A stretch of 64,000 nt of DNA, taken from contig JACKLZ010000002.1 in the NCBI GenBank assembly GCA_024235675.1, forward strand, positions 613,501 through 677,500, written 5' to 3'. The translations under genes were made by a program, and so were the position numbers. Of this stretch, positions 38,869 through 46,694 are shown piece after piece. Every line of letters begins with the position of its first letter. Position 1 is the stretch's first letter. Source of the DNA: Zoogloeaceae bacterium (GTDB taxonomy: Bacteria > Pseudomonadota > Gammaproteobacteria > Burkholderiales > Rhodocyclaceae). The notes beneath the pieces are model-generated. The model was not told the DNA's origin. It searched no databases and saw nothing but the letters and a program-made list of their open reading frames with translations.

Positions 38869-39649
38869 GCTCAATTACATTTGGCGCCTGCTGATGACCG
38901 GCGTGGCCTTCAGCCTGTTCAGCATTGGCGGGCTGTTGATCACGCTGCTCGCCTGCCCGGTGATCCGCCTGCTGCCCGGCGATGCCGCCCGCCGCCGCGA
39001 ACGCACCCAGTGGCTCATCCACAAACTGTTCGGCGTGTTCGTCGGCTTCATGTGCACCGTCGGCATCATGCGCCTGCACCTCAAAAATGCCGACGCGCTC
39101 GCCGAGGCACGTGGCGCGCTGGTACTGGCCAATCATCCGACCCTGATCGACGTGGTGGTCATGATCTCGCTGATGCCGCGCTCCGACTGCGTGGTCAAGG
39201 GCGCGCTGTGGAACAGCCCCTTTCTGGGCGGCGTGGTGCGTGCCGCGGGCTACATCAGCAATGAAAAATCCTCGGAAGAGTTGGTCGAGTCCTGCGTCGA
39301 CGCGCTTGAGCAAGGCGGTGCACTGGTGATCTTCCCCGAAGGCACGCGGACCCAGCCAGGCGTGCCTTTGCGCTTTTTGCGTGGCGCCGCACACATCGCC
39401 CTGGGCTGCGACCAGCCCATCCTACCGGTCGTGCTCAGTTGCGATCCACCCACGCTTTCAAAGGGCCGGCCGTGGTATGACATCCCGGCCCGTCGATTCG
39501 AGTACCGACTCGAAGTAAAATCCCCTCTTTCCGTTGGTGACCTGATCGAGCCCGACCTGCCGGGCACGCTCGCCGTTCGCCGTCTGACGGATGCCCTGGA
39601 AACCCATTTCGCCCTGGAGCTTGCGGCCTGTGGACACCCTGCACACTGA
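38861..39649 (+). CDS. apeD: Lysophospholipid-type acyltransferase (PlsC-like)
   Basis: A 262-residue membrane-associated acyltransferase. A hydrophobic N-terminus (about 10-35) precedes the catalytic NHPTLIDVVV (HX4D motif, about 87-96) and FPEGTRTQ (about 162-169), the two hallmark blocks of the PlsC/AGPAT family. In aryl polyene clusters such enzymes are thought to attach the polyene or fatty acyl groups to the lipid anchor. The ATG at 38861 lies inside the end of apeC (8-base overlap) and the end overlaps the first ACP gene by 20 bases, so all three are translationally coupled. Confidence 0.87.
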   Translation: MRKLNYIWRLLMTGVAFSLFSIGGLLITLLACPVIRLLPGDAARRRERTQWLIHKLFGVFVGFMCTVGIMRLHLKNADALAEARGALVLANHPTLIDVVVMISLMPRSDCVVKGALWNSPFLGGVVRAAGYISNEKSSEELVESCVDALEQGGALVIFPEGTRTQPGVPLRFLRGAAHIALGCDQPILPVVLSCDPPTLSKGRPWYDIPARRFEYRLEVKSPLSVGDLIEPDLPGTLAVRRLTDALETHFALELAACGHPAH

Positions 39650-39896
39650 GATCAGCCAACTGATCATCGACACCCTCGACCTCGAGGACATGAGCGCCGC
39701 GGACATCGACCCCGCAGCACCGCTGTTTGGCGACGGCCTGGGCCTGGACTCCATCGACGCGCTCGAGCTTGGCGTGGCGCTGCGCAAGCGCTACCAGGTG
39801 CGCCTCGACGGCGACGATCCGAGCGTCAAGCGCTACTTTCAATCCGTGAACACCCTGGTCGAACTGGTCCGCGAGCGCCGCACGAACGAAGCATGA
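39630..39896 (+). CDS. apeE: Acyl carrier protein 1 of the aryl polyene pathway
   Basis: An 88-residue ACP with the phosphopantetheine attachment Ser41 in GLGLDSIDALEL. The GTG start at 39630 has GGAG about 11 bases upstream and gives a product of normal ACP length. It overlaps the acyltransferase gene by 20 bases and the next ACP by four (ATGA). Two ACPs in tandem are characteristic of APE clusters. One carries the starter or growing aryl chain; which does what cannot be told from sequence. Confidence 0.88.
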   Translation: MDTLHTEISQLIIDTLDLEDMSAADIDPAAPLFGDGLGLDSIDALELGVALRKRYQVRLDGDDPSVKRYFQSVNTLVELVRERRTNEA

Positions 39897-40162
39897 CAAT
39901 GGACAACATCATGGCACTGAGCAATGAGGCAATTTTCGACGAACTCAAAAAGATTCTCGTCGACTCCTTCGAAACCCCTGAAGATCAGATCACCCTGGAG
40001 GCCAACCTCTATGAAGATCTCGACCTGGACAGCATTGACGCCGTCGACCTGGCCGTCAAATTGCAAACCCTGACCGGCAAACGCATCAAGGCCGACGAGT
40101 TCAAGGCCGTGCGTACCGTGGCCGACGTCGTCCGTGCGGTGCGCTCGCTGCTGGACAGCTGA
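39893..40162 (+). CDS. apeF: Acyl carrier protein 2 of the aryl polyene pathway
   Basis: An 89-residue acidic ACP with attachment Ser47 in YEDLDLDSIDAVDL and the usual four-helix pattern (IFDELKKILVDSF at helix 1, VADVVRAVRSLL at helix 4). It is coupled by an ATGA overlap to apeE and sits just ahead of the apeG membrane gene. It should be activated by the pantetheinyl transferase encoded at 37346-38059. Confidence 0.92.
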   Translation: MTMDNIMALSNEAIFDELKKILVDSFETPEDQITLEANLYEDLDLDSIDAVDLAVKLQTLTGKRIKADEFKAVRTVADVVRAVRSLLDS

Positions 40163-40163
40163 T

Positions 40164-40727
40164 TTGCGCCTGTTGCCGGTCGTTCGCACGCTGCTGTTCG
40201 CAGCCACGCCTGTCGCCATCTATCTGGCGCTGGGCCACTACGAACCCCGGCAAGTGATTCCGCTGCTGCTGGTGCTGGCCGGCTTGCGCCTGGTCACCAG
40301 CGGCAAAGGCGCCACCGCCACTCGCGGCGCACAGCGCTGGCTGCTGGTCGGTGCGCTGCTCACGCTCGCCGCGCTGGTCGCCATCAGCAACAGCGAAACC
40401 GTTCTCCGGCTCTACCCCGTTCTCGTCAATCTGGCCATGCTCGCGCTCTTCGCCCACTCGCTGATCAATCCGCCGACCGTCATCGAGCGCATTGCCCGTC
40501 TGCAACGCCCCGACCTGCCGCCGGCGGGCGTGGCCTACACCCGCAAGGTCACCCAGCTGTGGTGCGGCTTCTTCATCGTGAATGGCGCCATCGCCGCCTA
40601 CACCGCCGTGCTCGCCAGCCGCGAAACCTGGGCCTGGTACAACGGCGGCATCGCCTACGCCCTGATGGGTCTGCTCTTTGTGGGCGAATGGCTGTATCGG
40701 CGCCAGCATGTCGGAGCATCACGATGA
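40164..40727 (+). CDS. apeG: COG4648-type integral membrane protein
   Basis: A 187-residue protein with about five membrane helices (for example LLFAATPVAIYLALG, LLLVLAGLRLV, LLVGALLTLAALVAI, LVNLAMLALFAHSLI and IVNGAIAAYTAVLA). It matches the membrane protein found at this place in APE clusters (COG4648), whose role is unknown. The start is uncertain: TTG 40164, one base after the apeF stop, gives the compact form. A GTG at 40134 inside apeF would add ten residues. The stop overlaps the ATG of the ligase gene (ATGA). Confidence 0.78.
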   Translation: MRLLPVVRTLLFAATPVAIYLALGHYEPRQVIPLLLVLAGLRLVTSGKGATATRGAQRWLLVGALLTLAALVAISNSETVLRLYPVLVNLAMLALFAHSLINPPTVIERIARLQRPDLPPAGVAYTRKVTQLWCGFFIVNGAIAAYTAVLASRETWAWYNGGIAYALMGLLFVGEWLYRRQHVGASR

Positions 40728-42082
40728 CCGGCGCCACATCGCTGATCGGGCTGGCGCCAAGCGACCGACCGAGCCACACACGGGTCGCCCTGCGCGAAGA
40801 CGGCACGGTACTGAGCTGGGGCGAATTCTGGTCGCGCGTGAGTGCTGTTGTCCACGCCCTGGCGGCACAGCCAGGACGCCGGATCGCACTGGACGCGCCG
40901 GATGCGGCCGACTTTCTGACCGGGTTTCTCGGCGTGCTGCATGCCGGCAAGCAGGTGGTGATTCCCGCCAACTTCCAGCGCGCATCGATGGCGCAGTGCG
41001 CCAACACCTGTGACGGCGTCCTCGACACCGCCGCCATCCACCGCCTGCCCGGCGTCGATGGCTGGACGCCCCGCACGCCGCTGTCGCCCGACGCAGCCAT
41101 CGAACTCACCACCTCAGGCAGTAGCGGCGCGCCAAAACCCATCGCCAAGCGCCTCCTCCAGCTCGACGCCGAAGTGCTCGCACACCAGACGCAGTGGGGC
41201 GCGCTGCTGGGCGCCGACCCGGTGTTCGCCACCGTGCCTCATTTCCATATCTACGGCCTGCTGTTCCGGCTGCTGGGACCGCTGAGCACCGGCCGCCCCT
41301 TCGACACCGCCGTCGCCGCCACCCCGCACGCCCTGCTCAACCGCCTGCGCGCCCACGGCCGCGGCACCGTGATTTCCAGCCCCGCGCATCTGTCGCGCCT
41401 GGGCGATCTGCTCGATCCGGCCGAGCTGGCGCCCTACACCGCGGCCATTTTCTCCTCCGGCGCTCCGCTGGCCGCCGACACCGCCGCCACGCTCGGCGCG
41501 GCCTTGGGTGAGGCGCCGATCGAAGTGTATGGCAGCACCGAAACCGGCGGCATCGCCTGGCGTCGCCAGTGGCCGCAGGCCGAATCGCCCTGGCAGCCGT
41601 TGCCCGGCGTCGGCGTGGCGGTCGACGCGGCGCAAGCCCTGCACGTGCGCTCGCCGTTTGCCGATGAAGACAGCCCCATGGCGACCGGCGATCTGGCCGA
41701 GATGCTGGCCGACGGCCGATTCCACCTGCGCGGGCGCGCCGACCGCATCATCAAGCTCGAGGGCAAGCGGGTTTCCCTGCCGGCCATGGAAAAGCAGCTC
41801 ACCGCGCACCCGTGGGTCGCCGCCTGCGCGGTCATCGCGCTGACTGGCCAGCGCGAACAACTCGGCGCCATCGCCGAACTCACGCCCGAAGGGCAACGCC
41901 AACTCGATGCACTTGGCCGCCGCGCCACCATCGATGCGCTACGCGCGCATTTGCTCGAGCACTTCGAGCGCGTCAGCTTGCCGCGCCGCTGGCGCTTTCC
42001 CACCGGCCTGCCCTACAACGAGCGCGGCAAGCTGCCTCTCGACGCCTTGCAAAGCCTCTTCGACGAGGCCGCCGCGCCATGA
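40724..42082 (+). CDS. apeH: AMP-dependent aryl/acyl acid ligase
   Basis: A 452-residue member of the ANL adenylating family, rather short. The ATP loop is ELTTSGSSGAPKPIAKR (about 125-141), followed by VYGSTETGGIAW (about 268) and LRGRADRIIKLEGKRVSLPAMEKQL (in part, about 335), and the catalytic C-terminal Lys region NERGKLPLDAL. In the APE pathway ApeH activates the aromatic starter acid (4-hydroxybenzoate- or coumarate-type) and loads it on ACP. The ATG at 40724 overlaps the apeG stop. Start and frame are confirmed by the ligase fold beginning soon after. Confidence 0.87.
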   Translation: MTGATSLIGLAPSDRPSHTRVALREDGTVLSWGEFWSRVSAVVHALAAQPGRRIALDAPDAADFLTGFLGVLHAGKQVVIPANFQRASMAQCANTCDGVLDTAAIHRLPGVDGWTPRTPLSPDAAIELTTSGSSGAPKPIAKRLLQLDAEVLAHQTQWGALLGADPVFATVPHFHIYGLLFRLLGPLSTGRPFDTAVAATPHALLNRLRAHGRGTVISSPAHLSRLGDLLDPAELAPYTAAIFSSGAPLAADTAATLGAALGEAPIEVYGSTETGGIAWRRQWPQAESPWQPLPGVGVAVDAAQALHVRSPFADEDSPMATGDLAEMLADGRFHLRGRADRIIKLEGKRVSLPAMEKQLTAHPWVAACAVIALTGQREQLGAIAELTPEGQRQLDALGRRATIDALRAHLLEHFERVSLPRRWRFPTGLPYNERGKLPLDALQSLFDEAAAP

Positions 42083-42420
42083 GCCTGCCCAACGCTCACC
42101 TCCTCGAACGCAGCGACACCATCGTTCGTCTGGCGATCACCGCCGACACCGATCTGATCCACTTCGCCGGCCACTTTCCCGGCACGCCGATCCTGCCCGG
42201 CGTCGCCCAGGTCGATTGGGCGATCCGCTTCGCCATACAATTCTTCGCACCCGCCGGCACCTGCCAGCACCTGGACGCCCTCAAGTTCAATGACCGCGTG
42301 CTGCCCGGCGACACGCTGGAATTGACACTCGACTGGTCGCCAGACAAAAACACCTTGCGCTTCGCCTACACCGCCGACGGCCGGGCCAAATCCAGCGGCA
42401 AGGCGGTGTTTCAAGCATGA
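42079..42420 (+). CDS. apeI: Hotdog-fold 3-hydroxyacyl-ACP dehydratase subunit
   Basis: A 113-residue FabZ/FabA-like hotdog protein with GHFPGTPILPGVAQVDWA (about 32-49), which holds the catalytic His and the substrate-binding loop. In studied APE systems it works as a heterodimer with ApeP, encoded further down, to dehydrate 3-hydroxyacyl intermediates and build the conjugated polyene. It is coupled on both sides by ATGA overlaps with apeH and apeJ. Confidence 0.87.
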   Translation: MSLPNAHLLERSDTIVRLAITADTDLIHFAGHFPGTPILPGVAQVDWAIRFAIQFFAPAGTCQHLDALKFNDRVLPGDTLELTLDWSPDKNTLRFAYTADGRAKSSGKAVFQA

Positions 42421-44111
42421 GCTTCCGCCCCTGCTTTCTGGTGCCGGTTTACAACCACCCGCACACCATCGGCCGCGTCGTGTCAGCGCTGGCAAGCCAC
42501 GATCTGCCGATCTATCTGGTCGACGACGGCAGCGATGCGCCCACCCGCGCCGCCCTGGCGCAAACGGTGGCCGACTGCCCGCAGGCACGCCTCATCACCC
42601 TGGCCGTCAATGGCGGCAAAGGCGCGGCGGTGATCGCCGGCTTCGAGCAAGCCCACGCCGACGGCCTGACCCATGCGCTGCAAATTGACGCCGACGGCCA
42701 GCACAACCTGGCCGACGTGCCGCGCTTTCTCGAACTCGGCGCGGCCCAGCCCGAGGCGGTGGTCTGCGGCCGGCCAATCTACGACGACAGCGTACCCAAG
42801 TCGCGCCTGTACGGCCGCGCCATCACCCACTTCTGGGTGCGTATCGAAACCCTGTCGTGCGAGGTGCCCGACTCGATGTGCGGCTTCCGGCTCTACCCGC
42901 TGGCCGCCACGATGCGCGTCCTCGGCCCGCACATTGCGCGGCGCATGGCTTTCGATATCGAAATCCTCGTGCGCCTTGCCTGGCTCGGCCTGCCGATCGT
43001 CAACGTGCCCACGCACGTGACCTACCCGCAAGACGGCATCTCGCACTTTGCGATGCTCTCCGACAACCTGCGCATCTCCGCCACGCACACCAAGCTGGTC
43101 GCCGGCATGCTGTGGCGCGCGCCGGCCCTGGTGTGGCGACGACTGCGTGCGGGCGACAATGCACAGCACTGGTCGCGCCTGGCCGAGCGCGGCAGCAGCC
43201 TCGGCCTGAGCACGGTGCTCACCACCTACCGCCTGCTCGGCCGCCACGTGGCCAGCCTGATGCTCTACCCCATCGTCGGCTACTTTTTGCTCACCGGCCG
43301 CACGGCGCGGCAGGCCTCGCAGCAGTATCTCGACCAAGTGTATCGCCACTTCGGCCCCAGCACCACACTGCCCCGACCGCCCGGCCTGCGCGACACCTAC
43401 CGCCACATGCTGGCCTTCGCCCGCGCCGGGCTGGACAAGCTCGCCGCCTGGAGCGGTGCCGCGCCATCGCAGCCGCTGAGCTTTCATGGTCAGGCCGACT
43501 TCGACGCGCTCATCGCCAGCGGCCGCGGCGCGCTGATCATCGGCTCGCACCTGGGCAATCTCGAAATGGCCCGCGCCCTCGGCGTAGCGGCACGCTTCAC
43601 CACCATCAACGCGGTGGTGTTCACCGAACACGCGGTGCGCTTCAACAAAATGATGGCCGAGACCAATCCGGACTTCGCCTTCAATCTCATCCAGGTCACC
43701 GACTTCGGGCCCGACACGGCGATCCTCTTCAAAGACAAGATCGACCGCGGCGAGCTCTTGTTCATCGTTGGCGATCGCACGCCGGTGGCCGAAAACGGCC
43801 GCACTCAGCGTCTGCCCTTCCTCGGCCGGCCGGCGCCGTTTGCGCAAGGCCCCTTCGTGCTGGCGCACCTGCTCGAATGCCCGGTGTATCTGTTTTTCTG
43901 CCTCGACACCGGCGGCTGTTACCAAATTCACTTCGAGCCCTTCGCCGAGCGCATCGACCTGCCGCGCAAAACACGCAACACGGCCCTGCAACACCACATG
44001 GGCGCCTACGCCCAACGGCTCGAACACTACTGCGGCCAGGCACCGCTGCAGTGGTTCAACTTCTTTGACTTCTGGGAGGAGCGGGCGATACCCCTTCCTT
44101 CAAAACCATGA
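42417..44111 (+). CDS. apeJ: Fused glycosyltransferase 2 / LpxL-like acyltransferase
   Basis: A 564-residue two-domain protein. Residues 1-245 form a family 2 glycosyltransferase (VPVYNHPHTIG at the N-terminus, LVDDGSD, and LQIDADGQHN with the metal-binding DxD). Residues ~290-564 form an LpxL/HtrB-like acyltransferase, with the HX4E motif in GSHLGNLEMARALG and FIVGDRTPV. A hydrophobic stretch near 285 links the two. This fusion is characteristic of APE clusters and is thought to build the glycolipid-like anchor of the pigment in the membrane. It overlaps apeI and the ammonia-lyase gene by four bases each. Confidence 0.88.
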   Translation: MSFRPCFLVPVYNHPHTIGRVVSALASHDLPIYLVDDGSDAPTRAALAQTVADCPQARLITLAVNGGKGAAVIAGFEQAHADGLTHALQIDADGQHNLADVPRFLELGAAQPEAVVCGRPIYDDSVPKSRLYGRAITHFWVRIETLSCEVPDSMCGFRLYPLAATMRVLGPHIARRMAFDIEILVRLAWLGLPIVNVPTHVTYPQDGISHFAMLSDNLRISATHTKLVAGMLWRAPALVWRRLRAGDNAQHWSRLAERGSSLGLSTVLTTYRLLGRHVASLMLYPIVGYFLLTGRTARQASQQYLDQVYRHFGPSTTLPRPPGLRDTYRHMLAFARAGLDKLAAWSGAAPSQPLSFHGQADFDALIASGRGALIIGSHLGNLEMARALGVAARFTTINAVVFTEHAVRFNKMMAETNPDFAFNLIQVTDFGPDTAILFKDKIDRGELLFIVGDRTPVAENGRTQRLPFLGRPAPFAQGPFVLAHLLECPVYLFFCLDTGGCYQIHFEPFAERIDLPRKTRNTALQHHMGAYAQRLEHYCGQAPLQWFNFFDFWEERAIPLPSKP

Positions 44112-45664
44112 AAGACACTGTTAGCAGAGCGACCGACACGGTCATCATCGGCAACCGCCACCTGAGCATCGAAGACGTGGTCGACGCCGCCGACGGCCGC
44201 CGTCCGGCCCGTTTATCCGACGATCCGGATTTCCGCGGGCGCATCGCCCGCGGCGGCGCCTATCTCGAACGCCTGCTCGCCAACAAGGGCACGGTCTACG
44301 GCGTGAACACCGGCTATGGCGAGTCCTGCACCGTCACCGTGCCCGCCGATCTGGTGCAGGAGCTGCCGCTACACCTCACCCGCTACCACGGCTGCGGCCT
44401 CGGCCGGCATCTGGATGAGCCGGCCACCCGTGCGGTGCTGGTCACCCGCCTCAACTCACTGGCCCAAGGCTACTCGGGCGTTCGCGTGGCCCTGCTCGAA
44501 CAGATCGAACACCTGCTGATCAACAACGCCCTGCCGCTTATTCCGGAAGAAGGCTCGGTCGGCGCCAGCGGCGATCTCACACCGCTGTCTTACGTCGCGG
44601 CCGCACTGGTGGGCGAGCGCGAGCTGCGCTACCGCGGCGTAACGCGCCCAACCCGCGAGGTGCTGGCCGAGCTCGATATCGCCCCGCTGCAGCTCAAGCC
44701 CAAGGAAGGGCTGGCGATCATGAACGGCACCTCGGTGATGACCGCGCTGGCCTGCCAGGCCTGGTCGCGGGCCGACTACCTGAGCCGGCTCACCACCCGC
44801 ATCACCGCGCTGGCCTCGATGGCCATGCAGGGCAATCGCGGTCACTTCGACCCCCGCCTGTTCGCCGCCAAACCGCACGCCGGCCAGGCCGAAGCGGCCG
44901 ACTGGCTTTTCACCGATCTGCCCGAAGACACCGACGACGGCGCCATGCGTCTGCAGGATCGCTACTCGATCCGCTGCGCCCCGCATGTGATCGGCGTGCT
45001 GCGCGATGCCCTGCCGTGGATGCGCCGCGACATCGAGAACGAGCTCAACAGCGCCAACGACAACCCGCTGATCGACCCCGACGCCGACTGGGTGCTGCAC
45101 GGCGGCCACTTCTACGGCGGCCACATCGCCTTCGTCATGGACGCCATGAAGACCGCGGTCGCCAACCTCGCCGACCTGCTCGACCGGCAGGTCGCGCTGA
45201 TGGTCGACAGCAAGTTCAACCACGGCCTGCCGCAAAACCTCTCCGGCGCCAGCGCCGAGCGGGCGATGATCAATCACGGCTTCAAGGCGGTGCAGATCGG
45301 CGCCTCGGCCTGGACCGCCGAAGCGCTCAAGCTGACCATGCCGGCCTCGGTGTTTTCGCGCTCGACCGAGTGCCACAACCAGGACAAGGTCAGCATGGGC
45401 ACCATCGCCGCGCGCGACTGCCTGCGCGTGCTGGAGCTGAGCGAACAGGTCGCCGCCGCCGCGCTGCTCGCCGCCAACCAGGGGCTCGCCCTGCGCCTGC
45501 GCACCGGCGAGCTGAGCGCCGAGGCGCTGCCGGCATCGGTGCTCGCCTTCCACCAGCAGGTGTCGTCGCTCTCCGCGCTGGTCACCGAAGACCGCCCGCT
45601 CGAAGCCGACCTGCGCGCCACGCTGGCTGCGATGCGTGCCAAAACCTGGGCGCTCTACGCATGA
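44108..45664 (+). CDS. Histidine/aromatic amino acid ammonia-lyase (putative tyrosine ammonia-lyase)
   Basis: A 518-residue MIO-dependent lyase. The Ala-Ser-Gly triad that forms the prosthetic group is at 153-155 (GSVGASGDLTPLSYVA), the catalytic Tyr is in TVYGVNTGYG (about 64), and later segments FSRSTECHNQDKVSMGT and NSANDNPLI are conserved. The selectivity loop reads RYHGCGLG (92-99). A Tyr-His pair there resembles tyrosine-selective lyases and differs from the Ser-His of histidine lyases. It would yield p-coumarate from tyrosine as starter or precursor for ApeH. It is not part of the E. coli cluster and here sits between apeJ and apeK with four-base overlaps, so it is fully integrated. 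Confidence 0.85.
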   Translation: MKDTVSRATDTVIIGNRHLSIEDVVDAADGRRPARLSDDPDFRGRIARGGAYLERLLANKGTVYGVNTGYGESCTVTVPADLVQELPLHLTRYHGCGLGRHLDEPATRAVLVTRLNSLAQGYSGVRVALLEQIEHLLINNALPLIPEEGSVGASGDLTPLSYVAAALVGERELRYRGVTRPTREVLAELDIAPLQLKPKEGLAIMNGTSVMTALACQAWSRADYLSRLTTRITALASMAMQGNRGHFDPRLFAAKPHAGQAEAADWLFTDLPEDTDDGAMRLQDRYSIRCAPHVIGVLRDALPWMRRDIENELNSANDNPLIDPDADWVLHGGHFYGGHIAFVMDAMKTAVANLADLLDRQVALMVDSKFNHGLPQNLSGASAERAMINHGFKAVQIGASAWTAEALKLTMPASVFSRSTECHNQDKVSMGTIAARDCLRVLELSEQVAAAALLAANQGLALRLRTGELSAEALPASVLAFHQQVSSLSALVTEDRPLEADLRATLAAMRAKTWALYA

Positions 45665-46077
45665 GCGCGCTACCCAAGGTCGAGGTCGAAGTCGACGTGC
45701 CCTTCTTCCATGTCGACGCCATGGAAGTGGTGTGGCATGGCCACTATGTGCAGTATTTCGAGCAGGCGCGCACCGTGCTGCTGCGCAGCTTCGACTACGA
45801 CTATCCGCAGATGCGCGCCTCGGGCTACGCCTGGCCGGTGGTCGAGTGCCATATCAAATATGTGCGCCCGGCGCGCTACGGCCAGAAGATCCGCATCGAA
45901 GCCGCACTGGTCGAGGTGCAGAACCGGCTGAAGATCAACTACACCATCCGCGACGCCGACACCGGCCAGCGGCTGACCCGCGCCTACACGGTGCAGGTGG
46001 CCGTCGACATGACCAGCGGCGAGCTGCAGTTTGTGTCGCCGCCGGCACTGCTCGATCGCCTCGGCGGCACCGAATGA
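45661..46077 (+). CDS. apeK: 4-hydroxybenzoyl-CoA-type hotdog thioesterase
   Basis: A 138-residue hotdog thioesterase with the catalytic Asp in FFHVDAMEVVWHGHYVQYFEQ (quoted in part, about 15-33), the YbgC/4-HBT signature. It would release or edit acyl chains on ACP or CoA in the pathway. It is coupled by ATGA overlaps to the ammonia-lyase gene upstream and to the LolA-like gene downstream. Confidence 0.87.
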   Translation: MSALPKVEVEVDVPFFHVDAMEVVWHGHYVQYFEQARTVLLRSFDYDYPQMRASGYAWPVVECHIKYVRPARYGQKIRIEAALVEVQNRLKINYTIRDADTGQRLTRAYTVQVAVDMTSGELQFVSPPALLDRLGGTE

Positions 46078-46694
46078 AACGGCGCGCGTTTCTCCTCGCG
46101 GGCTTGCTTGCCATCGTGCCGAGCATCGCACTGGCCGACGACGCCCTGCTCACGGAGATTGCCGCCCGCGTGGCCAACAGCCCGGTGCTGCGCGCCGAGT
46201 TCAGCCAGACCAAGACGCTCGCCGCCATGCGTAAACCCTTTCGTATTGCCGGCCACTTCACCTACGCGCGCGACGCCGGCGTGCTGTGGCAGGTCGCATC
46301 GCCCTACGCCGTGACCTACCTGATCGACGCACACGGCACAGTGGAGATCGGGCCGGACGGCCTGCGCAAGACGCGCAGTGGTCGCGAGGCCGCCGGCGCG
46401 GCGCAGGCGGGGCAGATCATGCAGGCGCTGCTCAGTGCCGATCTGGCGCCGCTGGAGTCGCACTTTGTGCTCGACCCCGCCCGTGTACCCGACGGCTGGC
46501 AGGTCACGCTCACCCCGCGCAGCGCTGAGGTCGCGCGTCATCTGACGCACATCACGGTCGCCGGCAACACGGCCGTCGAGCAGGTCAACATCGTCGAGGC
46601 CGGCGGTGATCACACCGAGATTCGCTTCACCGCGATCCAGCGCGACACGCAGCTCAATACGGCCGAGGCCACGCTGTTCGCCCGCCCCGACTGA
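46074..46694 (+). CDS. apeL: LolA-like periplasmic outer-membrane carrier protein
   Basis: A 206-residue exported protein. A signal peptide (about 1-21, KRRAFLLAGLLAIVPSIALA) precedes a LolA-like fold (VLRAEFSQTKTLAAMRKPF, GHFTYARDAGVLWQV). LolA carries lipoproteins across the periplasm. This paralogue, present in APE clusters, probably carries the lipidated aryl polyene instead. It overlaps the thioesterase gene by four bases and its stop overlaps the MMPL gene start (TGATG). Confidence 0.87.
   Translation: MKRRAFLLAGLLAIVPSIALADDALLTEIAARVANSPVLRAEFSQTKTLAAMRKPFRIAGHFTYARDAGVLWQVASPYAVTYLIDAHGTVEIGPDGLRKTRSGREAAGAAQAGQIMQALLSADLAPLESHFVLDPARVPDGWQVTLTPRSAEVARHLTHITVAGNTAVEQVNIVEAGGDHTEIRFTAIQRDTQLNTAEATLFARPD

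Noticed and set aside
42483..44027. 514-codon open frame on the minus strand opposite apeJ
   Set aside because: It is antisense to a gene with clear catalytic motifs, has no recognisable domain and a His/Gly/Arg-rich composition typical of GC-rich shadow frames.
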